The notes beneath the pieces were generated by a model, which was not told the DNA's origin, did not search any database, and was given only the letters and a program-made list of their open reading frames with translations. From NCBI RefSeq assembly GCF_023922585.1, contig NZ_JAMFTN010000021.1, forward strand, positions 147,636-211,635: a stretch of DNA of 64,000 bases. The letters are read 5' to 3'. Both the position numbers and the translations under genes were made by a program. Positions within the stretch are counted from its first letter, which is position 1. Each line of letters begins with the position of its first letter. The stretch is from Aliidiomarina quisquiliarum (GTDB lineage Bacteria > Pseudomonadota > Gammaproteobacteria > Enterobacterales > Alteromonadaceae). Shown piece after piece: positions 1 to 9,339 of this stretch.

Positions 1-1
1 T

Positions 2-280
2 GGTGTCCCCTTCAACATTGCTAGCTACGCCTTATTCACCTTAATGGTGGCGCAAGTGTGCGGCCTAGAACCTGGCGACTTTGTACACACCTTTGGCGAT
101 GCACACTTATACTCGAACCACCTAGAACAGGCCAAACTGCAATTAAGCCGCAAGCCCAAAGCATTACCAACAATGAAAATTAACCCAGCGGTATCAGACA
201 TTTTTAGCTTTAAATACGACGACTTTGAACTCGAAAACTATCAGGCACATCCGCATATTAAAGCCCCGGTTGCGATTTAA
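2..280 (+). CDS. thyA: Thymidylate synthase, C-terminal part (5' end outside window)
   Basis: Thymidylate synthase methylates dUMP to dTMP with methylene-tetrahydrofolate as donor. The reading frame is open from base 2 and carries the conserved C-terminal blocks: [13 protein letters not shown], then GDAHLYSNH (the dUMP-binding His/Tyr region), and a normal end at HIKAPVAI. Only about 92 residues are present because the window edge cuts the gene; nothing suggests it is broken. The next gene starts 2 bases after its stop codon, so the two are probably co-transcribed. Confidence 0.93.
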   Translation, partial: GVPFNIASYALFTLMVAQVCGLEPGDFVHTFGDAHLYSNHLEQAKLQLSRKPKALPTMKINPAVSDIFSFKYDDFELENYQAHPHIKAPVAI

Positions 281-282
281 TT

Positions 283-1317
283 ATGCCATTACACGTACTA
301 ATTTGTGACGACTCGTCGCTCGCCCGAAAGCAATTGGGCCGAATATTACCAGCTTCATGGGACATTGAGCTTAGCTTTGCCGAACATGGTAAAGAAGCGC
401 TCGAACTTATTCGGCAGGGTAAAGGCGAACTAACCCTGCTCGACTTAAATATGCCGGTTATGGACGGCTACGAAACCCTAGCCGAAATACGCAAGCACGA
501 CTTGCCAGCCATGGTGTTGGTGGTGTCGGGCGATATTCAGCCGGAAGCAAAAGCGCGGGTGTTGCAACTGGGGGCCTTTGAGTTTATTCGTAAACCAACC
601 GACGTAGCCACCTTAGAACGGATACTAATTGAGTATGGTTTTTTTACCGCGCCAGAAGTAAGCGAAACCAGCCCACCGACTAAAGTAGTTCGCCCGGAAC
701 GGGGCAGCACCATTCAAGTAAGCCAGCGTGACATGTACCAAGAAGTGGCTAACGTAGCCATGGGGCGTGCGGGCGAACTATTGGCGCGGGCGCTGAATGT
801 GTTTGTCGAGCTGCCAATTCCTACGGTGAACCAAATAGCCGCTTCGGAACTGCACATGGTGTTGTCGTCGGTGGAAGGCGCCCATACGGTGTCAGCGGTT
901 ACCCAAGGCTTTACCGGCGACGGTATTCATGGTGAAGCCATGGTTATTTTTAACGACGCCAGTTTTAAAGACATGGGCCGCTTGCTTGGTAATGACATTA
1001 ACGACCAGCGTTATGAACTTGAAGCCTTGCTCGATATTGGCAATTTACTGATAGGTGCTTGTTTACAAGGTTTAGGCGAGCAGTTGTATGTGCGCATGAA
1101 TCAAGCCCACCCGGCTATATTAGGCCGTAATGTGTCGGTGGCAGAATTGCTCAAGTCGTCAAAAACGCGATGGGAACAAGTGTTGGCTATTGAAATAGGC
1201 TACAGGTTAGAAGGCTTTGCCATTGAATTCGACTTATTGTTGTTATTCCCTAGTAGCTCGCTGCCCGCGCTAGAGCGTCAGTTAGCTTATTTGTTGGAGG
1301 GCGACGAACCATGTTAA
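283..1317 (+). CDS. Response regulator with C-terminal CheC/CheX-like phosphatase domain
   Basis: This 344-residue protein joins a CheY-type receiver (about residues 1-120) to a CheC-like domain (about 150-340). In the receiver the acidic pair Asp9-Asp10, the phospho-acceptor Asp54 in LLDLNMP and the Lys of IRKP are visible. The second half contains ALLDIGNLLIG, which matches the CheC ExxN helix but has Asp where CheC proteins usually have Glu. CheC-type proteins dephosphorylate CheY-P, so a chemotaxis or signalling role is likely, but no che genes are nearby. It starts 2 bases after thyA. Its end overlaps the next gene, a PAS protein, suggesting a two-gene signalling unit. The exact partner is unknown. 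Confidence 0.8.
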   Translation: MPLHVLICDDSSLARKQLGRILPASWDIELSFAEHGKEALELIRQGKGELTLLDLNMPVMDGYETLAEIRKHDLPAMVLVVSGDIQPEAKARVLQLGAFEFIRKPTDVATLERILIEYGFFTAPEVSETSPPTKVVRPERGSTIQVSQRDMYQEVANVAMGRAGELLARALNVFVELPIPTVNQIAASELHMVLSSVEGAHTVSAVTQGFTGDGIHGEAMVIFNDASFKDMGRLLGNDINDQRYELEALLDIGNLLIGACLQGLGEQLYVRMNQAHPAILGRNVSVAELLKSSKTRWEQVLAIEIGYRLEGFAIEFDLLLLFPSSSLPALERQLAYLLEGDEPC

Positions 1318-1793
1318 ATGGCGACGAGATGAACGACCTACACATGAAAATGAATATTTTAGCGGCCATTGATGTAGGTATTGTGGTGGTAGATCGCACC
1401 TTTGCCATTTCCATGTGGAATGAATTTATGGCCAACCATAGCGGTAAACGCCCCAGTGAAGTGCAAGGGCGTAACTTGTTCTCAGTGGCGCCAGAAATAG
1501 ACCAAGCATGGTTTCAAGGCAAGGCCAAACGTACTTTCAGCCTGGGTAGCCGAGCGTTTATTATTTGGGAGCAGCGGCCATTTTTATTCCGCTTTTCACC
1601 TTATCGACCGGTAACAGGTACCGCTCCTTATATGTATCAAAACATTACGTTGCTGCCCCTTAGTAATGCCCGTGGCGAGGTAGAAAACTTAGGTATTATT
1701 GTTTACGACGTCACCGACACGGCGGAAGCGGCACGCTCGGAAGCCTTGCTAAGGCGCCGAGTGACTGAAAAGCCCAAGTGGAAAGAATTCTAA
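1311..1793 (+). CDS. Small PAS-domain protein
   Basis: The protein has 160 residues and one PAS fold: an N-terminal strand AAIDVGIVVVDRTF, then a core followed by NARGEVENLGIIVYDVTDTAEA, the usual PAS/PAC ending. No output domain (GGDEF, kinase or HTH) is attached, so it is a stand-alone sensor or an accessory to the upstream receiver-CheC protein. The start at 1311 has GGAGG ten bases upstream and overlaps the upstream stop codon by 7 bases, which indicates translational coupling. It ends in TAATG, shared with tcdA. The ligand cannot be read from the sequence. Confidence 0.72.
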   Translation: MLNGDEMNDLHMKMNILAAIDVGIVVVDRTFAISMWNEFMANHSGKRPSEVQGRNLFSVAPEIDQAWFQGKAKRTFSLGSRAFIIWEQRPFLFRFSPYRPVTGTAPYMYQNITLLPLSNARGEVENLGIIVYDVTDTAEAARSEALLRRRVTEKPKWKEF

Positions 1794-2563
1794 TGACAGA
1801 CTATGCCCGTCGTTTTGGTGGTATTGAACGCCTATATGGTCAAGCCGACGCACAGCGTATTCAGCAATTGCACTTGGCAGTAGCTGGCTTGGGCGGAGTT
1901 GGCTCTTGGGCGGCGGAAGCCCTAGCCCGCACAGGCGTTGGTGCGCTAACGCTGATTGACATGGACGACATTTGTTTAAGCAACGTGAACCGGCAGTCGC
2001 ATGCGTTAACCAGTACAGTAGGACAACTCAAAACAGAGGTGCTAGCCGCCCGTTTGCTAGAAATAAATCCCGCCCTAAACATAACCATAGTAGACGACTT
2101 TATTCGTGCAGACGAGCCCGCAGCAGACTTACCAGAAGGGCTTCACGGGATGCTCGACGCTATTGACAGCGTGGCCCCGAAAGTGGCGCTTTTGGCTTGG
2201 TGTGTGCGCAACAAGCTGCCGGTAGTAACCACTGGCGGAGCTGGCGGGCAAATAGACCCCACTGCAATTCGTATTACCGATGTGGCGCGCGTGCAGCAAG
2301 ACCCCTTAATGGCAAAAGTGCGGTATGAACTGCGGCGCCGCTATGGTTATAGCAAAAACCCCAAACGTAAATTTGGTATCGACTGTGTGTATTCAGAAGA
2401 GCAGTTACGTTACCCCGTTGGCGATGGCACCGTGTCGCACGCTAAACCGGGGTTGGCAGGGGGGCGGCTCGACTGTGCCACAGGCTTTGGTGCCTCGCTG
2501 ATGGTTACCGGCTCATTTGGTTTTTTTGCTGCTGCGCGTTTATTACAACGGGTATTGCGCTAA
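1793..2563 (+). CDS. tcdA: tRNA threonylcarbamoyladenosine dehydratase TcdA (CsdL)
   Basis: This ThiF/E1-like ATP-dependent enzyme cyclises t6A at position 37 of ANN-decoding tRNAs to ct6A. Visible features are the nucleotide-binding loop GLGGVGSWAAEALARTG, the DMDDICLSNVNRQ block typical of E1-like proteins, and the TTGGAGGQIDPT segment. Length (256 residues) is normal. ATG 1793 is chosen because it overlaps the upstream stop (TAATG) and gives the usual N-terminus; an in-frame start 15 bases earlier lies inside the PAS gene. It converges with csdE, its partner in the E. coli CSD sulfur system, and the two ends overlap by 4 bases. Confidence 0.93.
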   Translation: MTDYARRFGGIERLYGQADAQRIQQLHLAVAGLGGVGSWAAEALARTGVGALTLIDMDDICLSNVNRQSHALTSTVGQLKTEVLAARLLEINPALNITIVDDFIRADEPAADLPEGLHGMLDAIDSVAPKVALLAWCVRNKLPVVTTGGAGGQIDPTAIRITDVARVQQDPLMAKVRYELRRRYGYSKNPKRKFGIDCVYSEEQLRYPVGDGTVSHAKPGLAGGRLDCATGFGASLMVTGSFGFFAAARLLQRVLR

Positions 2564-2976
2564 AGCAAGTGGGCACTTTTTAGCTGTAAAGCCTGCACCA
2601 CTTGGTGTAAACCATTGATGCGTGACTCGCTTAAGTGTTCGGCCAAGGCACATTGCTGCAGCCAGTGGTGAAAGTTAAACTGTTGTAAGTAAGCCACGGG
2701 TTGTTGTTGCAATGGCGCTGTAAGTACCAGTAATAATGCTTTCACTAAGCGAGCGTCGCTGTCGGTGTTAATGCAAAGCTTATGGTCTTTTAATTCAACC
2801 GTTAGCCACACTTGGGCCTGGCAACCACTGACTTGATTTAAGTCAGTACGAATTGTTGCCGGTGTGTTAGCGTGTTTGGCAAGCAAAAGTAGCTCGCGAT
2901 AACGTTGTTCCCAACCACGGGCACCACTTAATTGTTGCTGAAGAAGCAAGGCGTCATGGTTAAGCTTTTGATTCAT
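2560..2976 (-). CDS. csdE: Cysteine desulfuration protein CsdE/SufE family
   Basis: SufE/CsdE proteins accept persulfide sulfur from a cysteine desulfurase and pass it on. The active-site cysteine lies in SGCQAQVW at about residue 52, the standard SufE motif. Length (138 residues) fits. It lies opposite tcdA, with the last 4 bases overlapping. In E. coli csdA, csdE and tcdA are neighbours, and here csdA is absent. That context favours CsdE over SufE, but the call between the two subfamilies is an inference. Confidence 0.85.
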   Translation of the reverse strand: MNQKLNHDALLLQQQLSGARGWEQRYRELLLLAKHANTPATIRTDLNQVSGCQAQVWLTVELKDHKLCINTDSDARLVKALLLVLTAPLQQQPVAYLQQFNFHHWLQQCALAEHLSESRINGLHQVVQALQLKSAHLL

Positions 2977-3152
2977 TGAAAGAAAACCTAGTAAGTAGCA
3001 TTTAAAAGAAGGAAATTAAGGGCGTTGTTACCCGTGATCCGCAGCGAAATTTCGTCTATTATAGCGTTATCACTTGTACGATGCAGGCTGCTTTTACATA
3101 ATGGCAGGCAAATTTATTCCCTTCCAGGATCTTTAGGATAAGGAAAGTAGTT

Positions 3153-3902
3153 ATGAAAATTTTGGTCGCGGTTAAACGTGTGATTGATTTCAACGTAAAA
3201 GTACGTGTGAAAGCTGATCAGTCAAACGTAGACCTCAGTAATGTTAAAATGGCATTGAACCCATTTTGTGAAATTGCCGTTGAAGAAGCAGTGCGCTTAA
3301 AAGAAAAAGGCGTTGCGGAAGAAGTGGTAATAGTGTCGATTGGTCCGAAAGCGTGCCAAGAGCAAATTCGTACAGCGTTGGCGCTTGGTGGCGATCGTGG
3401 CATTCATATTGAATGTGACGACATGCCCGATTCATTAGTGGTAGCTAAGTTATTGCAAGCGGTTATTGCTGAAGAAGCACCGCAGCTGGTTATTTTAGGT
3501 AAGCAGTCTATCGACTCTGACAACAACCAAACTGGGCAAATGCTAGCGGCATTAACCGACATGCCACAAGGCACTTTTGCCTCAGAAGTTGTGGTTGATG
3601 GCGACACCGTGCAAGTTACTCGTGAAGTTGACGGCGGTTTACAAACCGTTGAACTTACGCTGCCGGCCATTGTTACCACCGACTTACGCTTGAATGAACC
3701 ACGTTATGCGTCGTTGCCAAATATTATGAAAGCAAAACGCAAACCTCTCGATGTTAAAGCAGCGGCAGAAATGGGTGTAGAACTAGGCAGTAACATTGAA
3801 TTACTTAAAGCCGAAGCTCCAGCAGAACGTAGTGCTGGCGTGAAGGTTGCCGACGTTGCAGAACTAATTGAAAAATTAAAGAATGAGGCGAAAGTAATAT
3901 GA
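3153..3902 (+). CDS. etfB: Electron transfer flavoprotein beta subunit
   Basis: EtfB pairs with EtfA to carry electrons from acyl-CoA and other flavin dehydrogenases to ETF-ubiquinone oxidoreductase. It begins [17 protein letters not shown] and carries the AMP-binding [14 protein letters not shown] segment and the ETF-beta signature region [10 protein letters not shown]...[17 protein letters not shown]. Length is 249 residues, as usual. The start codon has AAGGAAAG upstream. Its last 4 bases overlap etfA (ATGA), so the two subunits are translationally coupled. Confidence 0.96.
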   Translation: MKILVAVKRVIDFNVKVRVKADQSNVDLSNVKMALNPFCEIAVEEAVRLKEKGVAEEVVIVSIGPKACQEQIRTALALGGDRGIHIECDDMPDSLVVAKLLQAVIAEEAPQLVILGKQSIDSDNNQTGQMLAALTDMPQGTFASEVVVDGDTVQVTREVDGGLQTVELTLPAIVTTDLRLNEPRYASLPNIMKAKRKPLDVKAAAEMGVELGSNIELLKAEAPAERSAGVKVADVAELIEKLKNEAKVI

Positions 3903-4828
3903 GTATTTTAGTTATTGCCGACCACGACAACACAACCTTAAACCCAGCCATGCTGAAAACCATGACAGCTGCACAAGCCATGGGCGACACTATTCACATG
4001 TTGGTTGCTGGTGAAGGCTGCCAAAGCGTTGCTGAAGAAGCAGCTAAAATTGCTGGGGTAAGTAAAGTGTTGTGTGCAGACCATGCTGCCTATGGACACT
4101 TTTTAGCTGAAAACCTGTCGGCATTGGTGCTTTCTTTAGGTAAAAGCTATAGTCACATTGTTGCGGCTGCCACAACTACAGGCAAAAACTTTATGCCACG
4201 TGTTGCTGCGCTACTTGACGTAGGGCAGGTGTCAGACATTGTTGCGGTTGAAAGTGCCGACACCTTCCGTCGCCCCATTTATGCGGGCAATGCTATTGCC
4301 ACCGTGCGTTGTAACGAAGCTATAAAAGTGATTACCGTGCGTGCTACTGCGTTCGATGCAGTTGCAGCAGAAGGTGGCAGTGCTGAAATTGAAGCGGTAA
4401 GCGACGTATTTAGTTCAGACAAAGTGAAGTTTGTAAAAGAAGAGCTAGCAAAAAGTGAGCGCCCAGACCTTACTTCAGCCCGCGTGGTTATTTCAGGCGG
4501 TCGCGGTATGCAAAATGGCGAAAACTTTAAATTACTCGAAGGTATTGCTGACAAATTAGGTGCCGCTATTGGCGCTTCGCGGGCAGCGGTAGACGCCGGT
4601 TTCGTACCAAACGACATGCAGGTAGGGCAAACTGGTAAAATTGTTGCGCCTGAATTATATATAGCGGTAGGTATTAGTGGTGCTATTCAGCATTTAGCTG
4701 GTATGAAAGACTCGAAAGTGATTGTGGCTATCAATAAAGACGAAGAAGCGCCAATTTTCCAGGTGGCAGACTATGGCTTGGTGGGTGATTTATTCGATGT
4801 TTTACCGGAACTAGAAAGCGCGTTGTAA
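3899..4828 (+). CDS. etfA: Electron transfer flavoprotein alpha subunit
   Basis: EtfA binds the FAD of the heterodimer. The C-terminal half has the FAD-binding signature: [14 protein letters not shown], then [16 protein letters not shown], then [21 protein letters not shown]. Length 309 is standard. The ATG overlaps the etfB stop. Downstream is an imperfect inverted repeat (4853-4883) that may end the transcript. Confidence 0.96.
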   Translation: MSILVIADHDNTTLNPAMLKTMTAAQAMGDTIHMLVAGEGCQSVAEEAAKIAGVSKVLCADHAAYGHFLAENLSALVLSLGKSYSHIVAAATTTGKNFMPRVAALLDVGQVSDIVAVESADTFRRPIYAGNAIATVRCNEAIKVITVRATAFDAVAAEGGSAEIEAVSDVFSSDKVKFVKEELAKSERPDLTSARVVISGGRGMQNGENFKLLEGIADKLGAAIGASRAAVDAGFVPNDMQVGQTGKIVAPELYIAVGISGAIQHLAGMKDSKVIVAINKDEEAPIFQVADYGLVGDLFDVLPELESAL

Positions 4829-4852
4829 TTGTTAGTAGTAGCAAGAAGGTGA

Positions 4853-4883
4853 CAAGCAGGTTAGTGGTCTGCTAATCTGCTTG
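4853..4883. terminator. Imperfect hairpin after etfBA
   Basis: CAAGCAG-G-TTAG pairs with CTAA-T-CTGCTTG across a 7-base loop. No T-tract follows, so termination is only possible, not clear. Confidence 0.3.
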
Positions 4884-5043
4884 ACAACGAGTTGATAAAA
4901 AACAACAACAATATACAAAAACTCAAAGATTTATGTTTGAATGGTTTTAAAGCTTGCGCTTGTGCGACTGTTCAGACATGATTTTTGGAAATTACTAGCC
5001 AGGGACTCCAGTTCCAGGTAACGCAGGATAGGTGGCAACAACA

Positions 5044-6855
5044 ATGAAAAAAATGACATCTGTGTATAGAAAACTACCTCTCGCTTCGGCTATAGCGCTT
5101 GCTGTTGCTATGCCTGCTGTGAACGCAGCGAGTTTCGACATCGGTTCGGTGAATGTTGAGTTCGACTCAACTTTCTCGCTTGGTGCGCAATGGCGTGTAC
5201 AAGACCGCGAGATGCGAGTGATACAGCCAGGTAACATGGCTGGTGGTGGCGGGCAGTCGGCCGTAGCCGACGATGGTAACCTTAACTTCGACAAAGGCGA
5301 CTTAACGTCGTTTGTATTCCGTGGTGTGCACGACATTAGTATTACGGGCAGTGGTAATACCGGTGCGTTCGTGCGTTTTAACTACTGGTATGACGATATT
5401 CTTGAAAATAAGAATATGCCTCATGGTCATACGGCGAATAATTATACGCCCAACACGCGCTTAAATAACGACGCATTTGATAAATACTCGAAGGGCAGTG
5501 GGGTTAACCTGCTCGACGCCTTCGTATATACCAGTTTCGATATTGGTAGAATGCCAGCCGACTTACGGGTTGGTCGCCAAGTAATCAGCTGGGGTGAAAG
5601 TACCTTCATTCAAAATGGTGTGAATGCGGTTAACCCAGCCGACGTAAACGCGTTACGTCGCCCAGGTGCTGAATTAAAAGAAGCACTATTACCAGTGGGA
5701 ATGGTCACTTTTTCACTCGGCTTAACAGAAAGTTTAAGCTTAGACACCTTCTATATGTACGAGTGGGACAACACCAAACTAGACGGTTGTGGTACCTACT
5801 TCTCGTCGGTAGACATACTGGGTGGGCCAGGGTGTAACAAAGTAACGCTTAACCCTAAAGTGGGTGCAAATACTATTCTTGGCGACAAAGAGTCGGTTGA
5901 AGCGGGCTTATACGTTGCCCGTGCAGACGACTTAAGAGCAAGTGATAGTGGTCAATTTGGTGTGTCATTCCGTTATTACGCAATGAACTTAGACACCGAG
6001 TTTGGTTTTTACTACTTAAACGTGCACAACACGGCGCCTATTATTTCAGCCTACGACTGGCGCACTCCGGCTATCAGCAATAACGTAGTGTCGACCCTAG
6101 GGCCGCAGTACTTTGTTGAATGGCCAGAAGACAACGAAATATTTGGCGTTAGCTTTAGTACCACGCTAGGTACTTGGTCGTGGAGTGGTGAAGTAAGTTA
6201 TCGCCCAGCACAAGCGGTACAAATTAACACCACAGAAATACTAACGGCAGGGCTACAGCCTAATGTGCCAAGTAGTTTCTTGGTGCGTATTGCCGATGCA
6301 CGGCCAAATGGTATACCAGTAGGCGGTCATGCCCGTGGTTACGAAGAATTAGAAGTATGGCAAGCGCAAACCACCTTCTTACAGTTCTTTGACCAAGTGT
6401 TAGGCGCTCAGCGGGTTACCTTTATTGCTGAATTAGCCATGAGCCACGTAGCCGACTTACCTAGCCTAGACGTACAGCGCTTTGGCCGTAACCCGGTATA
6501 TGGTAAGTGTTTCACTGCTGCCGACGCTGCTGCTAACCCAGGTATAACAGCCGGTAACTGTGAAGGTTTTGTAACTAGCACTTCTTATGGTTATCGTACC
6601 CGCTTACAGTTTGAGTACTCGAACGCCATTATGGGCTGGAACTTAACCCCGGCCATTGCTTTTGGTCATGACGTAAGTGGTTACTCGCCAAATACCAACT
6701 TCATTGAAGGACGCCGCAATCTTTCGTTGATAATGGGTGGTAACTATATGAGTAAGTATAGCTTCAACCTTTCGTACAGCCGCTTCGACGGAGCTGACTA
6801 CGACCCAACGCAAGACCGCGACTTTGTTTCTGCGAGCTTTGCAGTGTCGTTCTAA
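5044..6855 (+). CDS. DUF1302 family outer-membrane protein
   Basis: This protein of about 603 residues starts with a cleavable signal peptide (MKKMTSVYRKLPLASAIALA, predicted cut after MPAVNA) and continues as an aromatic- and Gly-rich beta-strand protein ending in FVSASFAVSF, the terminal-Phe pattern of outer-membrane barrels. DUF1302 members are often found with DUF1329 genes in lipid or hydrocarbon metabolism clusters; no DUF1329 gene is present here, so the substrate is open. ATG 5044 is preferred because AGGTGG lies about 8 bases upstream; a GTG at 5032 would start inside that Shine-Dalgarno sequence. A strong terminator follows, so it is a single-gene unit. Confidence 0.82.
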   Translation: MKKMTSVYRKLPLASAIALAVAMPAVNAASFDIGSVNVEFDSTFSLGAQWRVQDREMRVIQPGNMAGGGGQSAVADDGNLNFDKGDLTSFVFRGVHDISITGSGNTGAFVRFNYWYDDILENKNMPHGHTANNYTPNTRLNNDAFDKYSKGSGVNLLDAFVYTSFDIGRMPADLRVGRQVISWGESTFIQNGVNAVNPADVNALRRPGAELKEALLPVGMVTFSLGLTESLSLDTFYMYEWDNTKLDGCGTYFSSVDILGGPGCNKVTLNPKVGANTILGDKESVEAGLYVARADDLRASDSGQFGVSFRYYAMNLDTEFGFYYLNVHNTAPIISAYDWRTPAISNNVVSTLGPQYFVEWPEDNEIFGVSFSTTLGTWSWSGEVSYRPAQAVQINTTEILTAGLQPNVPSSFLVRIADARPNGIPVGGHARGYEELEVWQAQTTFLQFFDQVLGAQRVTFIAELAMSHVADLPSLDVQRFGRNPVYGKCFTAADAAANPGITAGNCEGFVTSTSYGYRTRLQFEYSNAIMGWNLTPAIAFGHDVSGYSPNTNFIEGRRNLSLIMGGNYMSKYSFNLSYSRFDGADYDPTQDRDFVSASFAVSF

Positions 6856-6874
6856 AAAATAGAAAGTACATGCT

Positions 6875-6907
6875 TAAAAAACCAGCTATATGCTGGTTTT
6901 TTGTTTT
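6875..6907 (+). terminator. Rho-independent terminator after the DUF1302 gene
   Basis: AAAAAACCAGC, loop TATAT, GCTGGTTTTTTG with a following T-rich run. It sits 20 bases after the stop codon. Confidence 0.85.
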
Positions 6908-6936
6908 TATGCCTTTTTAACAGCTCAAAAGCTAAC

Positions 6937-6965
6937 TTGACATTAGGTACAGCGGACACTAGTTT
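6937..6965 (+). promoter_or_regulatory. Candidate sigma-70 promoter for the sulfatase-ung unit
   Basis: A perfect -35 box TTGACA (6937-6942) is followed after 17 bases by TAGTTT, a poor -10 match. It would give a 5' leader of about 110 bases before the sulfatase. The match is weak and unproven. Confidence 0.3.
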
Positions 6966-7086
6966 AGTATGAAAAGTGACCACTTTAACCCATGTGCAGC
7001 AAACCTTCAAAGCTCTGGGCAGGTTAATGGCCACATTAACAACAACGCTGATTAAGCCGTTCGGCGCTTCTTAAGGTAAGAAAAAC

Positions 7087-9339
7087 ATGATGAATATGAA
7101 ATTACTTATCCTAGCGAGTTTGAGCGGATTATTATTAAGTGGCTGTAACTGGAGCTCAAGCTCTACGCCAGATACTGCGGTTGATCCAATAGAAGAGGAT
7201 ACTCAGCAGGAGCTGCTGCCGAATATTTTATTTATTGTTGTGGATGATGCAGGCGTCGATCAGTTTGAAGCCTTTGGCTATGGTGGTGCAGTACCCGCCG
7301 CTACCGATAACATAAATGCCATTGCGCAGGCTGGTGTACGCTTTAGAAATACCTGGTCGATGCCAACTTGCTCTCCCACACGAACAAGCTACTTTGATGG
7401 CCGTTATCCTTTCCGCAACCAGGTTTACAACGCCATTGTTTCGAATACCCTCGCAAACTCGCAAATGTCACCTTACCGAGCAACGGTTCCTAAGTTATTG
7501 CGTGAACACGCCAATTACCAAAGCGCTTTGATTGGTAAAATGCACCTAACAGGTTCTGACCTTGGTCCTGATAACCATCCTTTAGGCGACAGTGCGCTAC
7601 ATAGCCTTGGCTGGGATTACTTTGCCGGCTACTTAGACGGCGCCCCTTACCCAGTTGACAGCACCGCTGGTGGGGTAGCGCCGCAAGGTACCTACCAGTG
7701 CGGTTTTGTACCAAATACCAAGGCCGACGCCATGGCCGGTGCCGACTTTGGCATGTGCTACTTAGCCAATGGCGAACATATATTAATGAATGATACCGCG
7801 CTGTTTCCTACCCCGGGCCGAACTTGTATGGAACAAGGGGGTATATTTGATCCGAAACAAACAGAATACAGCGTAGCACGACACGCAGAATTACGCTTTG
7901 ATAACCAGAATGGATTTTACACGGCAGAATGGAAAATAAGCCGCGCCGACGGTAGCACAGAAACCCTTACGGCCGCTGATCCGCGCGGCCGCGGCTACCG
8001 CACCACACAGGAAGCAAATCGCGCTATTGCTTGGATAAAACAGGCCCAACAGGACACCGAGCGGCCATGGATGTTAACCCTTGGCTTTGCAGCTTTGCAT
8101 ACACCCTTGCAACCCCCGCCGGCCCACTTGCTGCCTAATCCTGAAGCCGAAGAAAGCTTGCTTGGGTGTGGCACGCCAGTAGCGTCGGCACTGGCCGATG
8201 TAGGCGTGGTTGACCCCACCAACGTAGCCAATGCAGTACAACAACGCGTCATTGCCCAGCACATGTTAGAAGCGGTAGACCATGAAATAGGGCGGTTATT
8301 AGAAGAAACTGGTATAGCTTTACGTAATAGTTCGGGAGACCTTGAATACAACCCTAATAGCGACACAGTTATTGTATTTACTACCGACAATGGTACCTAC
8401 ATGCCCAGCGTAAAATTACCCTTTGACCCCTTGCGGGCCAAAGGTACCTTGTACCAAAGTGGCGTGTGGGTGCCTTTAATTGTTACTGGGCCAGTGGTGG
8501 AAGCGCCGAATCGAGATGTGGGACACATGGTCAATAGTACCGACTTATACCGACTATTTTTAGATATTGCTGGCATAGACACAGAACAATTAGCCACTAC
8601 CATGGAAATAGACGCGCAACCAGTAATGCCGTACTTAAGTTATGTAGACCAACAACCCATTCGCAGCACTAACTTTACTGAATTAGGTACCAATAGCGCT
8701 CGTGAAGCCGCTCCACCTTGCGTTATACCGCAGGCCAATGTGTGTGTACAAATATTTCCCCAAGCGCAGGTATGCGAAGATCAAGGTGGCAACTGGTATG
8801 GCCCAGGTAGCGATGCGAACCCGCAAGGGTTTAGCTCTTGTTGTGCTGTAAACGACTGGCTGGCTGCTGAAGGCAAGGCGCCAACAGAACTGTTTCCAAC
8901 CGAGCAGCGTGCCATTCGCAGCGCTGGGCATAAATTGCTGCGGGTTAGTACGTTAAATTGTGCAACTAATACCTTAGTTAGCAAAGAAGAGTTTTATGAA
9001 ATAAATGAAAGCCCCTATACCAGTCAATTAAAACTAGATAGGGCCGAGAGTGATTTGTTAGCCTTGTTCGCAGAAAACCAGTTAACTGCAGTGCAGCAAC
9101 AGCAGTTAAGTTTTTTACGTAATGAACTCGACAGTTTATTGGCAACCCAAGTAAGCTGCCCAGGCGACGGTAATGGCGACTTGTTAGTCGACAATACAGA
9201 CATAGAGCAATGGGCATATTGGAGTGATCCAGAGCAGGGTGGTGGCTTGTCGAGTTGGTACGACTTGAACCACGATGGTTTAACCAACGAGTTAGACAAA
9301 GAAATTATCATGGCGAACTTAGGAAACATATGTGAGTAG
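7087..9339 (+). CDS. Lipoprotein sulfatase with C-terminal dockerin-like calcium repeats
   Basis: Sulfatases cleave sulfate esters using a formylglycine made from Cys or Ser. The protein has 750 residues. Residues 1-20 are a lipoprotein signal with lipobox LLLSGC (Cys20), followed by a Ser-rich linker. The sulfatase fold begins at PNILFIVVDDAG, where Asp53-Asp54 bind calcium. The maturation motif CSPTR (Cys95) makes it a Cys-type enzyme. The C-terminus has two EF-hand-like loops, DGNGDLLVDNTD and DLNHDGLTNELD, resembling a type I dockerin pair. The middle is unusually Cys-rich for the family, for example at GCGTP and FSSCCAVNDW. The substrate is not evident, and no maturase or other sulfatase lies nearby. 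The stop codon lies inside ung. Confidence 0.85.
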   Translation: MMNMKLLILASLSGLLLSGCNWSSSSTPDTAVDPIEEDTQQELLPNILFIVVDDAGVDQFEAFGYGGAVPAATDNINAIAQAGVRFRNTWSMPTCSPTRTSYFDGRYPFRNQVYNAIVSNTLANSQMSPYRATVPKLLREHANYQSALIGKMHLTGSDLGPDNHPLGDSALHSLGWDYFAGYLDGAPYPVDSTAGGVAPQGTYQCGFVPNTKADAMAGADFGMCYLANGEHILMNDTALFPTPGRTCMEQGGIFDPKQTEYSVARHAELRFDNQNGFYTAEWKISRADGSTETLTAADPRGRGYRTTQEANRAIAWIKQAQQDTERPWMLTLGFAALHTPLQPPPAHLLPNPEAEESLLGCGTPVASALADVGVVDPTNVANAVQQRVIAQHMLEAVDHEIGRLLEETGIALRNSSGDLEYNPNSDTVIVFTTDNGTYMPSVKLPFDPLRAKGTLYQSGVWVPLIVTGPVVEAPNRDVGHMVNSTDLYRLFLDIAGIDTEQLATTMEIDAQPVMPYLSYVDQQPIRSTNFTELGTNSAREAAPPCVIPQANVCVQIFPQAQVCEDQGGNWYGPGSDANPQGFSSCCAVNDWLAAEGKAPTELFPTEQRAIRSAGHKLLRVSTLNCATNTLVSKEEFYEINESPYTSQLKLDRAESDLLALFAENQLTAVQQQQLSFLRNELDSLLATQVSCPGDGNGDLLVDNTDIEQWAYWSDPEQGGGLSSWYDLNHDGLTNELDKEIIMANLGNICE

